This document shows positions 52,798 to 60,340 of a DNA stretch of 64,000 nucleotides, one piece after another. The stretch covers positions 16,201-80,200 of the forward strand of contig JBJXFB010000032.1 of assembly GCA_046155895.1 (NCBI GenBank), in the 5' to 3' direction. A model generated the notes under the pieces. That model searched no databases, was not told the origin of the DNA, and was given only the letters and a program-made list of their open reading frames with translations. Made by a program: the position numbers and the translations under genes. Source of the stretch: DASYPQ01 sp046155895 (GTDB lineage Bacteria > Planctomycetota > UBA1135 > GCA-002686595). The first letter of the stretch is position 1; each line of letters opens with the position of its first letter.

Positions 52798-54129
52798 CTA
52801 GCGAAATCGCTCCATGCGGGCGGCCACGTCGCGGTACCCGATGTCGACTTCGAAGATGCGCGCGTAGAAGGCGCGCGCCTCGGCAGGCTTGCCTTCCTGC
52901 TCGGCGATCGCGCCGAGAGTGTACAGGATCTCCTTGGCGCGGTCGTCGACTCCCTGGATTCCCTCCAGGGCGCGTTCGAGCTCGCGGCGCGCGAGGTCGA
53001 GGTATCCCTTCTGGTGGAAGCACTGCGCCAGGAGGATCTGCGCCTCGCGCTTCGACCGCGGGTCGGAGACGGCCTTCTGCAGCTCTCCGATCGCGTCGTC
53101 CAGGCTCCCGTTCCGCGCCAGCTTCCGTCCGAGCTGGAGACGCAGGCCCGGATCCGAAGGCTTCAGGGCCACGCGGCGCCGGGCCTCCTCGACCTCGAAG
53201 GCCTTCAGCTCCGCCTCGAGCTCCTCGGCCCGCTTCTCGTCCCCGGCCTTGCCTGACTTGGCGATGCTCTTCTTGAGCACCTTGAGCCGCAGGTCGCCCG
53301 CCATGCAGACGAGATCGAAGGAGTCCTTCCGGTAGGAGAGCGCGCGCTCCGCCCATTCCAGGGCCGACTCGGGATCCTCGAGGCGCGCGTGGATCTCGGC
53401 CATCGCCTGCATGAGCTCGGGGTCCGGCTGCTCGGCGTAGCGAGCCTCGAGATGCGCCAGCTCCTCACGCAGCTCCCCCTCCGACAGGTGCATGCGCTGC
53501 GCGCGCTCCAGCGTCCGCGCCTGGGCCTTGTCCTTGATCTGCTCCCGACTGTGCTGGATCGGCGCGGATCCGGATCCCGAGAGCGCGCGCTCCGCGGACA
53601 GGTCCTTGCGTGCCTTGATGGCCTCCTGGTCGCGCGGATCCGCGTGCAGCGCGCGTTCGTAGTACTCGAGCGCCTTCTCGTGATCGCCCATGCGGGCGGT
53701 CATCGCGCCGGCGCGCTTGAGCGCCTCGGGACTCTTCGGCGCGATCTCGGCCAGGAACTCGTAGACGGCGCGGGCGCTCTTGAAATGGCTCGCGTCCTCG
53801 AGCGAGCGCCCGAGGAGGAGATTCCCCTCCTCGTCGAGCGGATTGACGGCGAGGTAGCTCTCCAGGGACTTCACGGCCGCATCGTGCCGGCCCGCCTTGC
53901 GCATGGCCTTCGCCATGGCGAGCGGAGCGGCGCCTCCGAGCGCGTTCAGGAACCGGCTGCCGCCCTTCTTCGCCTCGTGGCGCTTCTTGAGCGCCTGCCG
54001 CAATCCGGCGCGCGCCTCGCCCTGGTCGGGATCGATCTCGAGCAGCTGGGTGTAGACCTCGATCGCGAAGTCGAAGTTCCTGCGCCGGACGGCTTCTTCG
54101 GCCTTCTGAAGCTGTTTCGAGAAGTCCAC
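52798..54129 (-). CDS. Cytoplasmic tetratricopeptide-repeat protein
   Basis: 443 residues. Many TPR units are visible: EEAVRRRNFDFAIEVYTQLLEIDP, AKAMRKAGRHDAAVKSLESYLAVNP, ARMGDHEKALEYYERALHADP, IHARLEDPESALEWAERALSY, KLARNGSLDDAIGELQKAV and CFHQKGYLDLARRELERAL. A charged coiled-coil-like stretch lies between repeats near 255-315. No signal peptide. Probably a scaffold or assembly factor. It is 59 bp upstream of rpsT and divergent from def. Confidence 0.85.
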   Translation of the reverse strand: MDFSKQLQKAEEAVRRRNFDFAIEVYTQLLEIDPDQGEARAGLRQALKKRHEAKKGGSRFLNALGGAAPLAMAKAMRKAGRHDAAVKSLESYLAVNPLDEEGNLLLGRSLEDASHFKSARAVYEFLAEIAPKSPEALKRAGAMTARMGDHEKALEYYERALHADPRDQEAIKARKDLSAERALSGSGSAPIQHSREQIKDKAQARTLERAQRMHLSEGELREELAHLEARYAEQPDPELMQAMAEIHARLEDPESALEWAERALSYRKDSFDLVCMAGDLRLKVLKKSIAKSGKAGDEKRAEELEAELKAFEVEEARRRVALKPSDPGLRLQLGRKLARNGSLDDAIGELQKAVSDPRSKREAQILLAQCFHQKGYLDLARRELERALEGIQGVDDRAKEILYTLGAIAEQEGKPAEARAFYARIFEVDIGYRDVAARMERFR

Positions 54130-54187
54130 GCGTCCCCTTGGGGGGCGAAAATCCTAGGCGTTCGGGCTAGACCCGTCAACGAGCGGT

Positions 54188-54808
54188 ATGCTGCGCGACG
54201 CGGCACACGCAACGAGAGTGGAACGAGAGAAGAACCACGCCGAGACCACGGCGCGTCGAACGGACGAGCCGTCCGGATTCGAAGTCGTCCTCTACCCCGA
54301 CCCGATCCTGCGTCGGACGGCGGATCCGATCGGGCGTTTCGACGACGCGCTGCGCGAGCTCGTTCAGGCGATGTTCGCCCGCATGAAGAAGAGCAACGGT
54401 GTCGGCCTAGCCGCTCCCCAGGTCGGCTTGAAGCAGCGCATCCTCGTCCTGAATCCGACCGGGGACGCGGGGGACGATCTCGCGCTGGTCAATCCGACGA
54501 TCCTCGCGCGGACCGGACAGAAGGTCGCCTACGACGAGGGCTGCCTCTCTTTCCCCGGGATCTTCGCGGAGATCGTGCGCCCGGACCGGTGCACGGTGAA
54601 GGCCTTCGATCCGCACGGCAGGCCCGTCGAGAAGGAGTTCGAAGGCTTCACGAGCCGCATCATCCAGCACGAGTACGACCATCTCGAGGGCGTCCTGCTC
54701 GTCGATCGGATGTCGCCGGCGGAGAAGCAGAAGCACAAGGGCGCGCTCGAGGATCTCGTCCAGCGCTACCAGCGCGGCCGAACGGGTGCCGCGGCCCGTC
54801 CGGGTTGA
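54188..54808 (+). CDS. def: Peptide deformylase
   Basis: 206 residues from ATG 54188. All three motifs are present: GVGLAAPQ, EGCLSFPG (Cys ligand) and QHEYDHLEG (two His ligands and catalytic Glu). Removes formyl from nascent N-terminal methionine. The N-terminal 30 residues are unusual and may mean a later start near FEVVLYPDP, though no ATG lies there. ribF overlaps its stop codon (TTGA). Confidence 0.95.
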   Translation: MLRDAAHATRVEREKNHAETTARRTDEPSGFEVVLYPDPILRRTADPIGRFDDALRELVQAMFARMKKSNGVGLAAPQVGLKQRILVLNPTGDAGDDLALVNPTILARTGQKVAYDEGCLSFPGIFAEIVRPDRCTVKAFDPHGRPVEKEFEGFTSRIIQHEYDHLEGVLLVDRMSPAEKQKHKGALEDLVQRYQRGRTGAAARPG

Positions 54809-55761
54809 TCGTCTCCCTCGAACGCGCCGGATTGCCTGCTCCGCCCGCCGGGGGCAGCGTCGTCAGCGTCGGCGTCTTCGACGGCGTCCACCTGGGCCAC
54901 CAAGCGATCCTCGCGGAGAATGTCGCGCAATCGGCGGCGCTCGGCGCCGCAGCCACCGTCGTCACGTTCAGGCACCATCCCAAGGGAGTGCTGCTCGGAC
55001 GGGCCCCGCGGACCCTGACGAGCCTCGAGCACCGCCTGGAGCTCTTCCGCCGCGCCGGGATCTCCCACACCGTCGCCTTGACCTTCGACGAGGACCTGAA
55101 GAACGTCCCGGCGGACTCGTTCGCGCGCGAATTCCTCGGCTCGAGGCTCGGAGCGCGGCGTTTCGTGCTCGGGTTCGACAGCAAGTTCGGCCGCGGGAGG
55201 GAAGGGACCCCCGAACGCCTGCGGGAATGGGGACTCGACGTCGTGGTCGTCACGAAGGTCCTCGTATCGGATCGGCCGGTCTCGAGCACCGCAATCCGCG
55301 AGGCGGTCGAGCTCGGCGACCTCGACGGGGCCGCGAGGATGCTCGGGCGTCCCGTCGCCGTGTACGGGGACGTCGTCGCGGGGGACGGCCGCGGACGGAG
55401 CATCGGCTTCCCTACCGCGAACCTCGACCTCCACCACGAGCTCCATCCCCCTCCGGGGGTGTACGCCTGCCGAGCGAGGATCGTGCGCGGCGGCCCGGCC
55501 GACCTAGCGGAGCAGGGCCGGCGGTTCCCTGCGGTCACGAACGTCGGATTCCGCCCGACCTTCACGAAGAGCATGGAGGCGAGCGCGGGCGCGCCGCTGG
55601 TCGAGGTGCATCTCCTGGACTTCGAGGGGGACCTCTACGGACGGCACCTCGAGCTCGAATTCCACGCCTTCTTGCGCGCGGAGCGCCGCTTCCCCGATCT
55701 CGACTCGCTTCGGGCGGCGATCGCGCAGGATGTCGAGCGTTCTCGGGCGCTCCTCCGTTGA
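54805..55761 (+). CDS. ribF: Bifunctional riboflavin kinase / FAD synthetase
   Basis: 318 residues from TTG 54805, overlapping def by TTGA; there is no other start before the conserved sequence. Nucleotidyltransferase motif VGVFDGVHLGHQ (22-33), FDEDLKNVPADSFAREFL and SSTAIREAV. The riboflavin kinase domain begins near 195 with GRSIGFPTANLDLH and later TNVGFRPTF and LEFHAFLRAERRF. Makes FMN and FAD. No FMN riboswitch is seen upstream, as expected in an operon with def. Confidence 0.95.
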   Translation: MIVSLERAGLPAPPAGGSVVSVGVFDGVHLGHQAILAENVAQSAALGAAATVVTFRHHPKGVLLGRAPRTLTSLEHRLELFRRAGISHTVALTFDEDLKNVPADSFAREFLGSRLGARRFVLGFDSKFGRGREGTPERLREWGLDVVVVTKVLVSDRPVSSTAIREAVELGDLDGAARMLGRPVAVYGDVVAGDGRGRSIGFPTANLDLHHELHPPPGVYACRARIVRGGPADLAEQGRRFPAVTNVGFRPTFTKSMEASAGAPLVEVHLLDFEGDLYGRHLELEFHAFLRAERRFPDLDSLRAAIAQDVERSRALLR

Positions 55762-55841
55762 CGGTCGCGGCCGCCGCGGAGACAATCCCCGCCCTTCGCG
55801 ACCGGCCTTCCCTCACGGGATGCGTCCCTGAGCGATTCTCC

Positions 55842-55917
55842 GGGCAGGTAGCTCAGTTGGTAGAGCACTTGACTGAAAATCAAGGGGTCACCGGTTCAAC
55901 TCCGGTTCTGCCCACCA
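55842..55917 (+). tRNA. tRNA-Phe (anticodon GAA), CCA encoded
   Basis: Cloverleaf starting GGGCAGG and ending TCTGCCC with discriminator A at 55914 and CCA at 55915-55917. Anticodon loop CTGAAAA gives GAA. T-arm ACCGG/CCGGT around TTCAACT. It lies between ribF and the DUF971 gene, five bases before the latter's ATG. Confidence 0.95.
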
Positions 55918-55922
55918 AGCCC

Positions 55923-56240
55923 ATGTCGATCCCCACCCCCAAAATCATCCGGCGCAGCGACCCCGCCGTCGTCGAGATCGAGTGGACGGACGGGAAGAAG
56001 ACCGTCTACACGCCGGCGCGATTGCGCGGGCTCTGCCCCTGCGCCGGATGCGTGAGCGAGACGACCGGCGTCCGCATGAACGATCCCGCGAGAGTCCCCG
56101 CCGATCTGCGACAGTCGGATCTCGCGATGGTCGGCAACTACGCGATCACGATGCGCTTCTCCGACGGGCACCACACGGGGATCTACACCTTCGAATACCT
56201 GCGCGAGAACGACCCGCTCGGCGATTCAGCGGGATCGTGA
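55923..56240 (+). CDS. DUF971 domain protein (gamma-butyrobetaine hydroxylase N-terminal-like)
   Basis: 105 residues, ATG 55923. Single DUF971 domain: VVEIEWTDGKKTVYTPARLRGLCPCAGCVSE, VPADLRQSDLAMVGNYAITMRFSDGHHTGIYTFEYLR. The CPCAGC cysteines bind zinc in related domains. Stand-alone members occur near Fe-S scaffold genes, but none is here. Four bases before arfB on the same strand. Confidence 0.88.
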   Translation: MSIPTPKIIRRSDPAVVEIEWTDGKKTVYTPARLRGLCPCAGCVSETTGVRMNDPARVPADLRQSDLAMVGNYAITMRFSDGHHTGIYTFEYLRENDPLGDSAGS

Positions 56241-56244
56241 ACCG

Positions 56245-56676
56245 ATGGGCGCCGGCGGCCCTCTCCGCGTGAACGCGGGACTCACCCTCCCCCCCGACGA
56301 TCTCCAAATCGAGTTCGCTCGCTCGGGCGGGCCCGGCGGCCAGAACGTGAACAAGGTCGAGACGAAGGTCGTCCTGCGCTTCTCTCTCCCCCGATCGCGG
56401 GGACTCGAGGAGCATCACCGCGAGCGTCTGCGGAGCGTCTTGGCAGGGAGGATCACGAGGTCGGGGGAAATCCTCGTCCGCGCCGATCGGTTCCGCGACC
56501 GCGCGCGCAATCTCGCGGACGCGCGGGAGCGGCTCGCCGCCCTGCTGGCCAATGCGCTCCTCGTCCCCAAGGTCAGGCGCCCGAGCCGTCCATCCCGAGG
56601 GGCGGAGGTTCGGCGACTGGAGTCGAAGCGCAGGCGGTCGGTCCAGAAGCGCGAACGAGGCGGGGGCTACGAATGA
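56245..56676 (+). CDS. arfB: Alternative ribosome-rescue hydrolase ArfB
   Basis: 143 residues. The release-factor-like GGQ domain has the catalytic motif RSGGPGGQNVNKVETKV (residues about 26-42), followed by a basic C-terminal tail (ESKRRRSVQKRER) that enters the empty mRNA channel of stalled ribosomes. No codon-recognition domain, which separates it from RF1/RF2. Immediately follows the DUF971 gene. Confidence 0.92.
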   Translation: MGAGGPLRVNAGLTLPPDDLQIEFARSGGPGGQNVNKVETKVVLRFSLPRSRGLEEHHRERLRSVLAGRITRSGEILVRADRFRDRARNLADARERLAALLANALLVPKVRRPSRPSRGAEVRRLESKRRRSVQKRERGGGYE

Positions 56677-56848
56677 AGGAGTCTGGCCCCCTTGGCTGTG
56701 CACGGAGTTCGCGCAAGTCCTTGCCCCAGCTCCTTTCGGGGAAGGTGCCGGGATCCGAGCCGAGGCCGTGTCACTTGAACGAACGCAAGATACGGTCGCG
56801 CACGGGCTTGGAGCGAGCGCAGGAACAGCGAAGGGTGCCAAATCCCCA

Positions 56849-57316
56849 ATGATGCCCGAGCTCGAGTCGGCGATCCGGGCCGTCGAAAAGCCGGCAGGCC
56901 GCGGTGCTGTCCTCACGCGGCACGAGGCGCGCCCGGTCCTGCTGTGCGTCGGCCTCTTGCTGCAGACGGGCCGGTCGGAGGAACTGGGGGACGCCGGGGA
57001 CCGTCTGCGGAGGCTACCGGAGCGTCCTCGGGAATCATGCGTCGCGGCCGTGCAGGACGAGCTCTCCATGGCCGCCACGGAATACGTCCGGTCGGTCGAT
57101 CCGCGCTTCCTGAACCACCCCCAGTACGACCTCGACTACACGCTCGAAGCCAGACGCCAGCTCGACGCCCGGTGGCGCGCCTGCTTGTACTTCGGCCTAG
57201 CTGTGGATCCGGCCGCCCAGGCCTCCGTGGAGCGCGCTGACCGGCTCCTCGAAGCGCGCATGAAGACGAGGATCGCCGAATGGCTGGCCAAACGAGCCTC
57301 GGACGCTGCCAATTAG
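56849..57316 (+). CDS. Hypothetical protein, 155 residues
   Basis: ATG 56849 or 56852. The frame runs back to 56552 over the end of arfB, but that part is poor in hydrophobic and aromatic residues and looks like shadow. The product is helical and charged: ELESAIRAVEKP, HEARPVLLCVGLLL, DPRFLNHPQYDLDYTLEARRQLDARWRACLYFG, RMKTRIAEWLAKRA. No signal, no membrane segment, no known domain. Confidence 0.55.
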   Translation: MMPELESAIRAVEKPAGRGAVLTRHEARPVLLCVGLLLQTGRSEELGDAGDRLRRLPERPRESCVAAVQDELSMAATEYVRSVDPRFLNHPQYDLDYTLEARRQLDARWRACLYFGLAVDPAAQASVERADRLLEARMKTRIAEWLAKRASDAAN

Positions 57317-57724
57317 GAGTTCTCTTTTTCAGGAGTCCGGGAACACTTGCGAATCTGCATTCTTTCCGGCGAGAACACGGCGCGGTCTTGGAATCTCCAA
57401 TTGAGCGGCCCCCGCACCGACCCGGGCTGGGGAAACGGAGCGAACACGGGTGGATCAGCCGTTGGAGGAGCATCGGGAGCGCTCCCCAACCGTCGGCGGA
57501 GCAACTACTTAGAAAGCGGCCTCCGCCTTCTCCGGGGAATGGGGGGCCGGGTGCGATATCCCCCCGCCGATCGAACCCGGTGGGGTGGAGCCGCAAAAAA
57601 AAGGCACCGCCCCTTTTCCTCGCCCCGGATAGCGGGCACCATCTGCGCGCTCCAGATACCCCATCCCGTCAGGTCTGCACAGCAGTCTGTCTCTCTCACA
57701 GGTTCCCTAGGAGTTCATTCCACA
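57317..57724. other. 408-bp intergenic region before the porin pair
   Basis: No gene is seen. The stretch includes a run of A (AAAAAAAA near 57594-57602) and a T-run near the start (CTTTTTC) but no complete terminator, riboswitch or promoter I can support. The ribosome-binding site AGGAG precedes the first porin. The same CNAGGAGTTCATTC block precedes the second porin. Confidence 0.4.
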
Positions 57725-58825
57725 ATGAGAAAGCTCGTCTACAGCGCCGTGGCGCTGACACTTGTCAGCGCCCCGGGCTTCGCGAACGAGAACGAATGGT
57801 CGAGTCTGGACCAGGAGATCAACAACCTCTCCACCAGCCTCTCCGCACAGAACGCAGCCGGACCCAAGGTCGGCGGCTACATCAAAACCAGCTTCCGCTA
57901 CTCGGACGACACCGACGCCCTGTTCGGCGGTCCTCCTAACGACGAGGACGAAGTCGGCTTCAAGCTCGACAAGATCCGGCTCGAGGTCTCCGGCGACCTC
58001 GGCCAGGATTACTCGTACAAGATCTCGTTCGACCTCTCCTCCGGTACGGCGGACCTCAAGGACGCCTACGTGTCGTGGAAGCTGGCCGAGAGCGTCAAGG
58101 GCACGATGGGCCAGTTCAAGAAGCCCTTCCTGCGCAGCAGCTTGGTCTCGAACCGGAATCTGCTCTTCTACGACCGCACGGGTCTGGGCGGGTTCTTCAA
58201 TGCCCGCGAAGAGGGCCTGATGTTCAGCGGCAACTTCGACACCATCGAATGGTGGATCGCCGGGCAGAACGGCCTCGACGGCAAGCAAGACGATTGGAAC
58301 TACACGCTGCGCCTGGCCGCCAACCTGATGGGAAGCGGCGTCGGCAAGGTCGAAGGCGCGTACGGCGCCGGTGAAGAGACCAATCTGACGGTCGGCGTCG
58401 CCTACGGCGACGAGCAGGAACTCGACGACGGGGTCATGATCGGCGTGGAAGCCGCCATGACAGCGGGTCCGTTCTCCCTCGCCGGGGAGCTCGTCGACTT
58501 CGACAAGGGCACGGCAGGCAGCTTCCCCTCGAAGAGCGGCAGCGATGTCCACTACGGGTCCAGCAACACCTTCGTCAGCGTCGACCCCGCGGACTCGACT
58601 CCCTGGGACCTGACCGCGAGCTACCTGATCACGGAAGTGTACGAAGCGGCGATCCGCTACGAGGACGGCGACGACGACGACGACACGACCGCCTGGTCGA
58701 TCGCCGTCAATCGCTACATCCAGGGCCACGACATCAAGTGGACGCTCCAAGTCCTGAACAGCGACTCGGACGATCCGACGAACGAAGTCACCGAGTGGAC
58801 CCTCGGCCTGAGCGTGGGCATCTGA
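57725..58825 (+). CDS. Outer-membrane porin (OprO/P-like), first copy
   Basis: 366 residues from ATG 57725. Signal peptide MRKLVYSAVALTLVSAPGFA, then a short helical/coiled segment (WSSLDQEINNLSTSLSAQN), then beta-barrel repeats: GGYIKTSFRYSDDTD, KLDKIRLEVSGDLGQDYSYKISFDLS, GTMGQFKKPFLRSS and EEGLMFSGNFD, ending TEWTLGLSVGI. GQFKxPF...S is the hallmark of phosphate-selective porin-type barrels. Solute unknown. Same length as the copy at 59128, which lies 302 bp downstream. Confidence 0.85.
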   Translation: MRKLVYSAVALTLVSAPGFANENEWSSLDQEINNLSTSLSAQNAAGPKVGGYIKTSFRYSDDTDALFGGPPNDEDEVGFKLDKIRLEVSGDLGQDYSYKISFDLSSGTADLKDAYVSWKLAESVKGTMGQFKKPFLRSSLVSNRNLLFYDRTGLGGFFNAREEGLMFSGNFDTIEWWIAGQNGLDGKQDDWNYTLRLAANLMGSGVGKVEGAYGAGEETNLTVGVAYGDEQELDDGVMIGVEAAMTAGPFSLAGELVDFDKGTAGSFPSKSGSDVHYGSSNTFVSVDPADSTPWDLTASYLITEVYEAAIRYEDGDDDDDTTAWSIAVNRYIQGHDIKWTLQVLNSDSDDPTNEVTEWTLGLSVGI

Positions 58826-58843
58826 TCGGGAACGGAATCCATC

Positions 58844-58912
58844 GCTCGCGCGCGTCGCGAGCGGAATGAGAGAGAACGGAGGCCCCGCGCGCGTCGCGGG
58901 GCCTCGCTATTT
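58844..58912 (+). terminator. Double hairpin after the first porin
   Basis: Hairpin 1: GCTCGCG/CGCGAGC, 58844-58862. Hairpin 2: an 11-bp perfect stem GAGGCCCCGCG/CGCGGGGCCTC (58879-58889 and 58895-58905), loop CGCGT, followed by GCTATTT. The second is a likely intrinsic terminator with a weak T-tract. The same arrangement follows the second porin. Confidence 0.65.
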
Positions 58913-59127
58913 CAGTCGGGGTTCGTTGTGAGGACGGTCTTCAGGCGATCGAGTCTGGACGACGTGATCGGATCTCGAACCCCGGTGAGGACGAGGAACG
59001 GCCGCTGCGGTCCCCTTCCGCACTCGAATCGAGGTTGGCAAGATGGCGCTGGCCCTGCAGGCTCGGTTCGGCCTGGTCGATTCGCACGCACTCCCTCCCA
59101 CTCAAGGCGCCCAGGAGTTCATTCATC

Positions 59128-60228
59128 ATGAGAATCCTCGTTTCCAGCGCCGTGGCGCTGACACTCGCCAGTTCCCCAAGCTTCGCCGGCGAGAACGAAT
59201 GGTCGAGCCTGGACCAGGAGATCAACAACCTCTCCACCAGCCTCTCGGCCCAGAACCCTGCCGGTCCGAAGGTCGGCGGCTACATCATGAGCAGCTTCCG
59301 CTACTCGGACGACACCGACGCCCTTTTCGGTGGTCCTCCCAACGACGAGGACGAGGTCGGCTTCAAGCTCGACAAGGTCCGGCTGGAAGTCTCCGGCGAC
59401 CTCGGACAGGACTACACGTACAAGGTCTCCTTCGACCTGGCCTCCGGCACCGCATCTCTGAAGGATGCCTACGTGTCGTGGCAGATCGCCGAGAGCGTCA
59501 AGGCCACGATGGGCCAGTTCAAGAAGCCCTTCCTCCGCAGCGGGCTGCTCGCGGACAACCGCCTGCTCTTCTATGACCGGAGCGGCCTCGGTGGGTTCTT
59601 CAGCGGGCGAGAAGAGGGCCTGATGTTCACTGGCAACTTCGACACGATCCAGTGGTGGATCGCCGGGCAGAACGGCCTCGACGGCAAGCAGGATGATTGG
59701 AACTACACCCTCCGCGTGGTGGCCAACCTGATGGGAAGCGGCGTCGGCAAGGTCGAGGGCGCGTACGGTGCCGGTGAAGAGACCAATCTGACGGTCGGCG
59801 TCGCCTACGGCGACGAGCAGGAACTCGACGACGGGGCCATGATCGGCGTGGAAGCCGCCATGACCTCCGGTCCATTCTCCCTCGGCGGAGAGCTCGTCGA
59901 CTTCGACGAGGGCACGGCCGGCAGCTTCCCCTCGAAGAGCGGCAGCGATGTCCACTACGGGTCCAGCAACACCTTCGTCAGCGTCGACCCCGCGGACTCG
60001 ACTCCCTGGGACCTGACCGCGAGCTACCTGATCACGGAAGCGTACGAAGCGGCGATCCGATACGAGGACGGCGACGACGACGACGAAACGACCGCTTGGT
60101 CGATCGCCGTCAATCGCTACATCCAGGGCCACGACATCAAGTGGACGCTCCAGGCCCTGAGCAGCGACTCGGACGATCCGACGAACGAAGTCACCGAGTG
60201 GACCCTCGGCCTCACCGTGGGCATCTGA
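59128..60228 (+). CDS. Outer-membrane porin (OprO/P-like), second copy
   Basis: 366 residues from ATG 59128, signal peptide MRILVSSAVALTLASSPSFA. Colinear and near-identical to the first copy, with changes concentrated in the N-terminal half (SGTASLKD for SGTADLKD, RSGLLADNRLLFYDRS). A block of about 118 bases near 59920-60040 is identical in DNA to 58520-58640 of the first copy, so sequence has been exchanged recently. Two expressed variants of one porin type are inferred. Confidence 0.85.
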   Translation: MRILVSSAVALTLASSPSFAGENEWSSLDQEINNLSTSLSAQNPAGPKVGGYIMSSFRYSDDTDALFGGPPNDEDEVGFKLDKVRLEVSGDLGQDYTYKVSFDLASGTASLKDAYVSWQIAESVKATMGQFKKPFLRSGLLADNRLLFYDRSGLGGFFSGREEGLMFTGNFDTIQWWIAGQNGLDGKQDDWNYTLRVVANLMGSGVGKVEGAYGAGEETNLTVGVAYGDEQELDDGAMIGVEAAMTSGPFSLGGELVDFDEGTAGSFPSKSGSDVHYGSSNTFVSVDPADSTPWDLTASYLITEAYEAAIRYEDGDDDDETTAWSIAVNRYIQGHDIKWTLQALSSDSDDPTNEVTEWTLGLTVGI

Positions 60229-60246
60229 TCGGGAACGGCAGTCCCC

Positions 60247-60313
60247 GCTCGCGCTCGTCGCGAGCGAAATGAGTCAGAACGGAGGCCCTGCGCGCGTCGC
60301 GGGGCCTTCTTCA
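60247..60313 (+). terminator. Double hairpin after the second porin
   Basis: Hairpin 1: GCTCGCG/CGCGAGC (60247-60265). Hairpin 2: ten pairs with one G-U (60283-60292 with 60298-60307), followed by TCTTCATTT. Matches the element after the first porin in order and spacing, and belongs to the duplicated unit. Confidence 0.65.
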
Positions 60314-60340
60314 TTTCCAGGTGCTATCTTCCGCCCTGCC

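Noticed and set aside
54130..54187. Possible FMN riboswitch before def-ribF
   Set aside because: Only 58 bases, with none of the conserved FMN aptamer blocks.
57317..57724. Possible c-di-GMP or other riboswitch before the porins
   Set aside because: No conserved aptamer motifs could be matched by eye; only scattered GC inverted repeats.
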